DNA of 5,110 nucleotides from SAR202 cluster bacterium (GTDB lineage: Bacteria > Chloroflexota > Dehalococcoidia > SAR202 > GCA-002694895), in the NCBI GenBank assembly GCA_009391605.1, contig VFGQ01000135.1, positions 1-5,110 on the forward strand, read 5' to 3'. The notes beneath the pieces were generated by a model, which made no database searches, was not told the DNA's origin, and was given only the letters and a program-made list of their open reading frames with translations. Both the position numbers and the translations under genes were made by a program. Below are positions 1-5,110 of the stretch, in pieces; within the stretch, counting starts at the first letter, position 1; each line of letters opens with the position of its first letter.

Positions 1-720
1 GAAAGTGGCAGAATAGGAATTATGGGGGAAGATACTGACGGAGTTTTAAGGGAACAAATTGCTGTAGATGAATCAAGATTATTAGAATTAGATGATAAAA
101 TTGATTTTAATTCTGCTGCTTGTTTACCTATAGCGTATGGCGCTGCATGGAGAATGTTAATCACAAACGGAAATATTAAACCAGGGGAACAAGTTTTAAT
201 TTTAGGTGCTTCTGGTGGAGTTGGAAATGCTTGTGTACAGATAGCACGTATGAAAGGATGCTTTGTTATTGCTGCTACAAGTTCGGATGAAAAAGGAGAA
301 AAGTTAAAAGAACTGGGTGCAGATATGATTATTAATTATAACGATGAACCAGAATTCCACCGAACTGTAAGATCTTTAACAGGTGATGGTGTTGATGTTG
401 CTGTAAATTATACAGGAGGAGATACCTGGGTCAGAACTTTGAAATGCATGAAGACCGGTGGGAGAATATTGACTTGTGGCGCAACTGCCGGATTTGACCC
501 CAAGACAGATATACGATTTATTTGGAGAAAAGAAATAAAAATCCAAGGTTCAAATAGTTGGACTAAAGAAGATATACAACTATTACTAGATAACATACTT
601 GAGGGAAAAATTGTTCCGGTTATACATAAAGTGATTCCATTTGAACAAATTAATACTGCTCATAGAATTATAGAAAACAGAGAAATGTTTGGTAAAGTAA
701 TAATTTCGTTTCAGGATTGA
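1..720 (+). CDS. Zinc-type MDR family NAD(P)H oxidoreductase (quinone oxidoreductase/alcohol dehydrogenase-like), 5'-truncated
   Basis: The reading frame is open from the first base, so the Met codon at 22 is internal and the true start lies upstream; about 239 residues are visible. This is the C-terminal part of a medium-chain dehydrogenase/reductase. It has the end of the GroES-like catalytic domain (DGVLREQIAV), then a Rossmann domain. The nucleotide-binding motif GASGGVG is at visible residues 69-75, preceded by IKPGEQVLIL and followed by the typical KLKELGAD and MKTGGRIL segments. The C-terminal FGKVIISF strand is usual for the family. SSDEK after the second Rossmann strand is compatible with NADPH, but this is only suggestive. 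The family reduces quinones, enones or aldehydes, or oxidises alcohols, in the cytoplasm. The substrate cannot be read, and the usual zinc-ligand region is off the window. The stop overlaps the start of the next gene, which suggests co-transcription with it. Confidence 0.9.
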   Translation, partial: ESGRIGIMGEDTDGVLREQIAVDESRLLELDDKIDFNSAACLPIAYGAAWRMLITNGNIKPGEQVLILGASGGVGNACVQIARMKGCFVIAATSSDEKGEKLKELGADMIINYNDEPEFHRTVRSLTGDGVDVAVNYTGGDTWVRTLKCMKTGGRILTCGATAGFDPKTDIRFIWRKEIKIQGSNSWTKEDIQLLLDNILEGKIVPVIHKVIPFEQINTAHRIIENREMFGKVIISFQD

Positions 721-1184
721 TTTTGAATAAATTTGGTTATTATTTATCAGAAGTTTTTAAAGAAAATTTCAAACTGATTAAATATTTTTCTAAATTTCAT
801 CTATGGGTTTTGAGAATATCTAAATATACTTTTCTTAATTCTTTGATTGGGATTCCAGTCTTAGTATTAATTACAACAGGAAGATCCTCAGGCAAAGAAA
901 GATATGCACCGCTTACTTATTTCCCCGATGAAGATAGTTTTATGATTGTAGCTTCAAATGGAGGGAATAAAACACCTCCTAATTGGTATCGAAATTTGAT
1001 TAAACAAGATTCAGTCAAAGTTATAATTAATAACAAAAATTACAAATGTAAATATAATGTCCTTGAATCTGAAGAGAGGGAAATTGCCTGGATTAGCATA
1101 AATAAAATTTACTCTAAATATTCTGAATATGAAGAGATATCAGGCAGAGTTATACCAGTTATAAAATTAACTCCGATTAATTGA
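717..1184 (+). CDS. Deazaflavin (F420)-dependent nitroreductase/quinone reductase family protein (Ddn/DUF385)
   Basis: This 155-residue protein is close to the usual family length. After an N-terminal helical part comes the core: LITTGRSSGKERYAPL (about residues 51-66), then a strand with FMIVASNGG (75-83), then PPNWYRNL (87-94). The C-terminal half ends in SEYEEISGRVIPVIKL. The TTGRxSGKxRxxPL and PNWYxNL blocks are hallmarks of the split-barrel Ddn-type enzymes that use reduced F420 (some members may use another flavin). The role is probably hydride transfer to a quinone or other electrophile; the physiological substrate is unknown. The start is TTG, overlapping the upstream TGA as TTGA. An in-frame TAA at 693-695 rules out a start much further upstream, and no ATG suits the family alignment. 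AGGA directly abuts the start and is too close for a normal ribosome site, so translational coupling is likely. The gene overlaps the convergent serine hydrolase gene by 8 bp. Confidence 0.88.
   Translation: MILNKFGYYLSEVFKENFKLIKYFSKFHLWVLRISKYTFLNSLIGIPVLVLITTGRSSGKERYAPLTYFPDEDSFMIVASNGGNKTPPNWYRNLIKQDSVKVIINNKNYKCKYNVLESEEREIAWISINKIYSKYSEYEEISGRVIPVIKLTPIN
1123..1143. repeat. Imperfect hairpin related to the convergent-junction inverted repeat
   Basis: CTGA (1123-1126) plus TAT (1128-1130), with one bulged A at 1127, can pair with ATATCAG (1137-1143) across a 6-base loop. The right arm continues the sequence GATATCAG (1136-1143), which recurs at 1183-1190 and inverted at 1225-1232. It lies inside the 3' coding end of the deazaflavin-dependent reductase gene, in a segment matching the family's conserved C-terminus, so its base content may simply reflect codons. 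There is no T-tract after it. Confidence 0.35.
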
Positions 1185-2349
1185 TATCAGAATACAATAT
1201 TTCATGTAATTCCTTTTTATAATTCTGATATCCAAACGGAATTAACTGAGTGAAAAATGTGAATACTATTTTATTTATTTGGTCTATCCAAACTATCGTA
1301 TTTGCCGCACCAGCCCAACTTAATACATTTTTTGGAGTTTTCTGGGGTACAATATTTGGATTTTCTATTGTCGCAAATCCATAAGAAAATCCTGTTCCTG
1401 GTCCGGCAAATGTGAAATCATAAAAATTCAATTTATCAGTTAGATATTCCATTTCATGTTTCAATTGATTGTTTTTCATTTTTGAAAGCGTATTGTCATT
1501 AATCAAAGATACTTTTGGATCTAATATGTAATTGCAAAACTTAATATAATCCTGAGGTGTAGAAATCATTCCTCCTCCACCTGACAAAAATTTATGTTCC
1601 CTTTTTATTTGATCAGTCTCATTTATGAGCTTAAATCCACTTGGAATCGATAATTTGAATGTTGGAATTATATTTTTTAAATTAACTGATGGAAAATAAG
1701 TATCATTCATTTCGAGATGGATGAATAATTCATTTTTACATATTTCATCTAAAGACTGTTTGCATATTAATTCTAGTAATACACCAAGTAGATCTGAAGA
1801 CAAGCCATAATTCCATCTTGTTCCAGGTTGGTATGCCAGAGGTAAAGATGTTAATTCATTGATAAAATCAGATGAAGTAAAAGAAGAGTTTCGGATCTTT
1901 TCTAAAATTTCCTTTTCTCTGTAGATATCGTCAACTTCAGTATTCCCTCTTAAAATAGCTTGATTAGATCTGTTGAATCCATAAGTTAACCCTGAAGTAT
2001 GAGTTAATAAATGCTCAAATGTAATGGGGGTATTTACATTAATTAATTCTTCATCTATTAGTACTTTTCCTTTTTTGAATTCAGGAATAAATGTACTTAT
2101 AGGTTCTTTTACATTAATATTGTTTTTTTCTAGAACAATTAAACTAACTAATGATGTAATAGGCTTAGTTAAAGAGTGTATTCGATAAAGTTTATTATTT
2201 TTATATTTTTCATCCTGAGTATAGATTTTATATTTATAAATATCTTTGTTTTCTTTTGAAATATTGATTTCCCCAAAAGGGATTCTGTTATTTTGTACAG
2301 ATTCTTCTAACCAATTATTAAGTTGGTTTTCTTTATTTTGATCTAGCAT
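1177..2349 (-). CDS. Serine hydrolase of the class C beta-lactamase/esterase family (PF00144-like)
   Basis: The 390-residue protein carries the three active-site elements of the serine beta-lactamase/penicillin-binding fold. SLTK (S59-K62) is the SxxK motif with the likely nucleophile and base, Y181 in WNYGLSSD is the second motif, and W345-A346-G347 in LSWAGAANT replaces the KTG box. HTSGLTYGF (117-125) and SGGGGMISTPQDY (256-268) are conserved family blocks. YxL and WxG in place of YxN and KTG resemble EstB-type (class VIII) carboxylesterases and other non-lactamase members, so ester or amide hydrolysis is more likely than antibiotic resistance. No signal peptide is visible and the N-terminus is hydrophilic, which suggests a cytoplasmic enzyme. 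It starts 4 bp after the antiporter stop (TAATAA then C, then ATG), without a recognisable ribosome site, so it is probably the second gene of a two-gene operon. Its stop overlaps the end of the convergent gene. Confidence 0.9.
   Translation of the reverse strand: MLDQNKENQLNNWLEESVQNNRIPFGEINISKENKDIYKYKIYTQDEKYKNNKLYRIHSLTKPITSLVSLIVLEKNNINVKEPISTFIPEFKKGKVLIDEELINVNTPITFEHLLTHTSGLTYGFNRSNQAILRGNTEVDDIYREKEILEKIRNSSFTSSDFINELTSLPLAYQPGTRWNYGLSSDLLGVLLELICKQSLDEICKNELFIHLEMNDTYFPSVNLKNIIPTFKLSIPSGFKLINETDQIKREHKFLSGGGGMISTPQDYIKFCNYILDPKVSLINDNTLSKMKNNQLKHEMEYLTDKLNFYDFTFAGPGTGFSYGFATIENPNIVPQKTPKNVLSWAGAANTIVWIDQINKIVFTFFTQLIPFGYQNYKKELHEILYSDIN
1183..1232. repeat. Perfect 11-bp inverted repeat at the convergent gene junction; possible bidirectional terminator or 3'-end stabiliser
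   Basis: GATATCAGAAT at 1183-1193 is exactly the reverse complement of ATTCTGATATC at 1222-1232, leaving a 28-base loop. It starts within the stop codon of the plus-strand reductase gene and lies within the last codons of the minus-strand hydrolase gene (encoding GYQN and YSDI), so it would form at the 3' end of both transcripts. Neither side is followed by a T-run, so it is not a classical intrinsic terminator. The position, where no intergenic space exists, makes a 3'-end function plausible but unproven. Confidence 0.5.
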
Positions 2350-2353
2350 GTTA

Positions 2354-3568
2354 TTATTTTTTGGTTGGTTGGGTTTTATTTTTTGTTATAAAAAGTGTCA
2401 AATATATTAATGCAAATATAAATATAGCTATTGATAAATAAGACCTGATAGAAGTATCAGTAATAATTAGTTGCACAAAAAATATTATTAGGAAAAATAT
2501 AGGCATTTGTAATTTAAATTTACCCCATAAAATCATACTTATTTGCAGGAAAGCGAAAGCAGCAGTTAATAAAAATTCAATTCCCTGGGCATTATTTAGC
2601 GGGAAACTTATTATGGAAGATGTTGCAAAAGAAAAAATTGCACCCATGCTACCAATTAATAATGACATTTGATTTGCCTGTGACGAAAGAATTATTGATA
2701 TAGATTCAAGGGACCTTCCTTTCATTGCAAATAAAGAAGCAATAATAATTTCAGGGCTTTCAGATGCCAGGGGAGCTAACCATTGAATTAAATAATATTC
2801 ATCAATTCCTAATGTTCCTCCTATGTGTATCAGAGATTCCACGAATGGATGAGATACCATAAATATTGTTACAGCTGAAAATATTATTAATGAAATATTA
2901 GTTGTGATTCTTGTTAGTTTTGGTAAATTTGCAAGATACTTGCTTATACCAACAAATTCTGATTCCTCTGATTCTTGCTTCGATGTAATGAATAAGTAAA
3001 TTAGATAAATAATTATTAATATTAAAGAAATAAATATTGGCTGAAATTTAATAATTGAAGCAATAATCATTGAAATTGCTCCAATTCCAAGGACAAGCAA
3101 TTCAAGTTTATTATTATTTTTTATATTTAGTGCTTGATTGTTTTTCAACATGTTTATTAACATAATAATTGGCCATCCAAACCCGGCTAACAATCTGTTT
3201 GCTCCAGTTACATTCGCAGAGACATAACCAACTCTATCAGTGAAAACAAAATTATTTAATTTGTATGACTGACCTGCTGTATATGCTAATACAGTTTCTA
3301 TTGCATATTCAGGCAGAACAGCAATTAATGCAATTATTGCGATAACAAAAGATCCGGAAATATCTTTTTCACTTGATTCTGCGGCCCAAGAAATAATCAG
3401 TGCAGCTGAAAAAATTGAGAATCCATATACGATAGGTAACAAGATTTCGGGTAATAGGTTATGTTGAGATTTTATTATAATTCCTACAATGGCAATTATT
3501 ATGTTGATTATAATAATAGATATCGGCTTATATTGTATTATTTTGTTGTTAACTATTTTATTTTGCAT
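2354..3568 (-). CDS. Sodium/calcium exchanger (CaCA) family cation antiporter
   Basis: This 404-residue integral membrane protein has about eleven to twelve hydrophobic stretches and two related alpha-repeats. The first has IALIAVLPEYAIE (79-91; P86-E87) followed by SANVTGANRLL (117-127). The second has APLASESPEIIIA (265-277; E270, P272-E273) followed by SSQANQMSLLIG (295-306). The PE pairs and downstream Asn/Ser positions correspond to the ion-coordinating centre of CaCA exchangers. A charged, soluble linker at about 197-221 separates the two halves. Family members exchange Ca2+ or another cation against Na+ or H+ across the cytoplasmic membrane. The ion pair used here cannot be read, and the first repeat has AVLPE where many members have GTSxPE. 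The ATG start lies 37 bp from the divergent hydrolase start and has no Shine-Dalgarno sequence. It ends in tandem TAA codons 4 bp before the serine hydrolase gene, so the two are probably co-transcribed. Confidence 0.9.
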   Translation of the reverse strand: MQNKIVNNKIIQYKPISIIIINIIIAIVGIIIKSQHNLLPEILLPIVYGFSIFSAALIISWAAESSEKDISGSFVIAIIALIAVLPEYAIETVLAYTAGQSYKLNNFVFTDRVGYVSANVTGANRLLAGFGWPIIMLINMLKNNQALNIKNNNKLELLVLGIGAISMIIASIIKFQPIFISLILIIIYLIYLFITSKQESEESEFVGISKYLANLPKLTRITTNISLIIFSAVTIFMVSHPFVESLIHIGGTLGIDEYYLIQWLAPLASESPEIIIASLFAMKGRSLESISIILSSQANQMSLLIGSMGAIFSFATSSIISFPLNNAQGIEFLLTAAFAFLQISMILWGKFKLQMPIFFLIIFFVQLIITDTSIRSYLSIAIFIFALIYLTLFITKNKTQPTKK

Positions 3569-3605
3569 TGTGATTTAATCTTACATTAACAATAATAAAA
3601 AAATC
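3569..3605. promoter_or_regulatory. 37-bp divergent intergenic region with putative back-to-back promoters
   Basis: This is the only space between two divergent ATG codons, so at least the transcription start regions for the antiporter operon (minus) and the phosphodiesterase (plus) must lie here or overlap the coding starts. On the plus strand AATAAT at 3591-3596 matches TATAAT at five of six positions and would put the start of transcription within a few bases of the ATG. On the minus strand TAAGAT (3583-3578) and TATTAT (3597-3592) are candidate -10 boxes. No convincing -35 boxes were found, and such hexamers are common in AT-rich DNA. No ribosome site is visible on either side. Confidence 0.4.
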
Positions 3606-5018
3606 ATGAAAAAAATATTAATTGTTGGATTAGATGGTTTGCAGATGAATCAGATAAATCATTTGCAAACTCCCAATTTGAATAAATTTAAAAATAATGG
3701 TTTTAGTTTTGAAAATCATCATTCAACTTTTCCCACTGTAACAAGGAGTAATGCTGCTAGTATTGTTACTGGCGTTAATCCAGGGACCCATGGCATAGTT
3801 GGAAATACCATGGTGTTTAGAGATTATGATTCAGAAATTATCCTTCCAGTTTTCTATTCGGAGATGCTGGATTTATACAATCGTACAGGCGAAATTTTGT
3901 TAGTTCCTTCTTTGTCTGAGATTTTATCAGATAATGGTTTAAGTTTTATGGTATTAAATTCAGGATCAAGTGGTAATGCTATTATTCAAAACACTGCAAT
4001 AATTAAAAACAAGCAAACTACTTTACACAGAGATATAAATTTAGATAAAAATGAATATTCTAATTTACCAGATAGTATTCATGAATGGCCTGAACAAAAT
4101 ATCCCTGATTATAATTCCACTAATCATATTATAAATATTTTAAGTGATTTAGAGGAAGACAATTTATCTGATGTTAGTATCATATGGTTTGATGAACCAG
4201 ATAAAAGCCAACACAATTTTGGATTAAATGTAGAAGAAAGTAATAAAGCTTTAAAGCATGTAGATAATTTGTTTGGGAAGATTATAGAATTTTTGGATCA
4301 AAATTCATTAGACCCAACTATAATGTTGGTTTCTGATCATGGATATTCAAGGATCACCGAAGTTGTAGATATTCAAAAAGAATTACAGGCAAATTTTCCT
4401 GGTTATTTGTTTGCAGAAAATGGGGGTTCATTTTTAGTTTATACAAAGAAAGATCAAATATTTGATCCGATTTTGATTCATGAGATAATTTCAAAACCAT
4501 GGGCAGGGCCAATTATTGCTGGAAGTAATAAAATTAGTATTAATGGGATACACAATTATGATCTTTTTGCTAAATCAGGTAAAAGAAATCCAGACTTGTT
4601 TGTTTCAATGAATTGGGAAAAATTACATAATTTAAAAAATATTGAAGGACAAGTATATTCTACCAGTTTGAAAAAAGGTTTAGGGAATCATGGGTCTGTG
4701 AGTCCCCAGGAGATACATAATTCACTTGTCATTGGAGGTAAAGAAATCAAGGTTAATCAAGGAACTTTTTTACCTTCTAGTAATATTGATGTTTTACCAA
4801 CAATATTAACTTTGCTCGATATAGGGATACCTAAGCATCTGGAGGGGAGGGTATTATTTGAATGTTTAGATAATAATTCAAGTAATATTAATGATGAATT
4901 TGATAAATTAAATTTCCCTTTGACTACACGCTTACACAATGGAGAATATATACAGAATATTCATTTATCAATATATAAGAATTTTAAATATTTAGATTTT
5001 GCGAGTGTTGAAAAATAA
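3606..5018 (+). CDS. Alkaline phosphatase superfamily phosphodiesterase/nucleotide pyrophosphatase-like hydrolase
   Basis: The 470-residue protein shows the two-metal active site of the Phosphodiest (PF01663) branch of the alkaline phosphatase superfamily, in the expected order. D10 is in VGLDG. The nucleophile is probably T46 in FPTVTRSNAASIVTG (42-56), followed by NPGTHGIVGN. D199 and H203 are in EPDKSQHNFG, D244-H245 in SDHGY, and H362 in GNHGS. All expected metal ligands are therefore present. By alignment from memory with phosphonoacetate hydrolase (MPSFTNPNN), T46 rather than T44 is the nucleophile. Members hydrolyse phosphodiester, pyrophosphate or phosphonate bonds; the substrate here is not determined. 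There is no signal peptide (it begins MKKILIVGLDGL, which is the first core strand), so it is probably cytoplasmic. The ATG has no Shine-Dalgarno sequence. A probable enoyl-CoA hydratase gene follows after 45 bp with no terminator between them. Confidence 0.9.
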   Translation: MKKILIVGLDGLQMNQINHLQTPNLNKFKNNGFSFENHHSTFPTVTRSNAASIVTGVNPGTHGIVGNTMVFRDYDSEIILPVFYSEMLDLYNRTGEILLVPSLSEILSDNGLSFMVLNSGSSGNAIIQNTAIIKNKQTTLHRDINLDKNEYSNLPDSIHEWPEQNIPDYNSTNHIINILSDLEEDNLSDVSIIWFDEPDKSQHNFGLNVEESNKALKHVDNLFGKIIEFLDQNSLDPTIMLVSDHGYSRITEVVDIQKELQANFPGYLFAENGGSFLVYTKKDQIFDPILIHEIISKPWAGPIIAGSNKISINGIHNYDLFAKSGKRNPDLFVSMNWEKLHNLKNIEGQVYSTSLKKGLGNHGSVSPQEIHNSLVIGGKEIKVNQGTFLPSSNIDVLPTILTLLDIGIPKHLEGRVLFECLDNNSSNINDEFDKLNFPLTTRLHNGEYIQNIHLSIYKNFKYLDFASVEK

Positions 5019-5052
5019 AGTGCAAAATAATAGTAATCACAAAATTAGCATT

Positions 5053-5057
5053 GGAGG
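5053..5057 (+). promoter_or_regulatory. Strong Shine-Dalgarno site of the last gene
   Basis: GGAGG sits 6 bases (AAAAAT) before the ATG at 5064, an ideal spacing. It fixes the start of the truncated last gene. It is the only clear ribosome site in the window: the other four visible starts lack one. Confidence 0.8.
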
Positions 5058-5063
5058 AAAAAT

Positions 5064-5110
5064 ATGTCATTTGTAGAAACAGATATTCATGGGCAAATAA
5101 TGATTGTCAA
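5064..5110 (+). CDS. N-terminus of a probable enoyl-CoA hydratase/isomerase family protein, 3'-truncated
   Basis: Only 15 codons are visible, reading MSFVETDIHGQIMIV before the window ends. The start is well supported by GGAGG six bases upstream. A short charged first strand, a turn with HGQI, then a hydrophobic second strand is the typical opening of crotonase-fold enoyl-CoA hydratases/isomerases (pattern M-S-x-V-x-x-x-x-x-G-x-I-x-x-I). The functional guess rests on this short match alone; the existence of a gene is much surer than its identity. It is on the same strand as the phosphodiesterase, with a 45-bp gap and no visible terminator, so read-through is possible. Confidence 0.5.
   Translation, partial: MSFVETDIHGQIMIV

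Noticed and set aside
22..24. ATG as the true start of the first gene
   Set aside because: The frame stays open to base 1 and the protein would lack most of the GroES-like catalytic domain, so the gene is cut by the window edge rather than starting here.
408..596. A 62-codon open frame on the minus strand inside the MDR gene
   Set aside because: It lies opposite a well-supported conserved coding region, matches no recognisable family and has no start signal. It is a shadow of the real gene.
1177..2349. Annotation as an antibiotic-resistance class C beta-lactamase
   Set aside because: The protein lacks an export signal, has YxL rather than YxN and WxG rather than KTG. It fits esterase-type members of the fold better.
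4757..4939. A 60-codon open frame on the minus strand inside the phosphodiesterase gene
   Set aside because: It is antisense to the C-terminal part of the hydrolase, with no ribosome site and no family-like motif.
5019..5063. A terminator between the phosphodiesterase and the last gene
   Set aside because: No stem-loop or T-run can be found in these 45 bases. The region holds only the Shine-Dalgarno site, with a weak TAATAG-like hexamer that is too common in AT-rich DNA to call a promoter.

Overview
The window is a compact, AT-rich (about 30% GC by eye) stretch of bacterial-type chromosome with six protein genes and almost no non-coding DNA. No RNA gene, insertion sequence, phage gene or CRISPR array is visible. 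An F420H2-dependent (Ddn/DUF385) reductase, an MDR reductase, an AP-superfamily phosphodiesterase, a CaCA antiporter and a probable enoyl-CoA hydratase fit marine Chloroflexota (SAR202/Dehalococcoidia-like) or a relative. This assignment is inferred from gene content and low GC, and is weak.

Layout. (1) 1-1184, plus strand: the 3' part of a zinc-type MDR NAD(P)H oxidoreductase, overlapped by 4 bp by a deazaflavin-dependent reductase that starts at TTG. (2) 1177-3568, minus strand: a two-gene operon, transcribed right to left. It has a 404-residue sodium/calcium-exchanger-family antiporter first, then, 4 bp after its stop, a 390-residue class C beta-lactamase-fold serine hydrolase. (3) 3569-3605: a 37-bp divergent intergenic region that must hold the promoters or start regions of both flanking genes. 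(4) 3606-5018, plus strand: a 470-residue alkaline-phosphatase/nucleotide-pyrophosphatase-family hydrolase. It is followed by a Shine-Dalgarno site and the first 15 codons of a probable enoyl-CoA hydratase/isomerase, cut by the window end.

The first two genes look like a redox pair in one transcript, and the minus-strand pair combines a cation antiporter with an esterase-like hydrolase. No shared pathway for the whole window can be read from the sequence. The most unusual non-coding signal is at the convergent junction. The two genes there overlap by 8 bp, and a perfect 11-bp inverted repeat (1183-1193 / 1222-1232), with related copies nearby, sits inside their 3' coding ends where a terminator would be expected. 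A second trait is that none of the four visible start sites of complete genes has a clear Shine-Dalgarno sequence, whereas the last, partial gene has a strong one. Overall this is an ordinary metabolic region, and I see no convincing evidence of a new multi-gene system.
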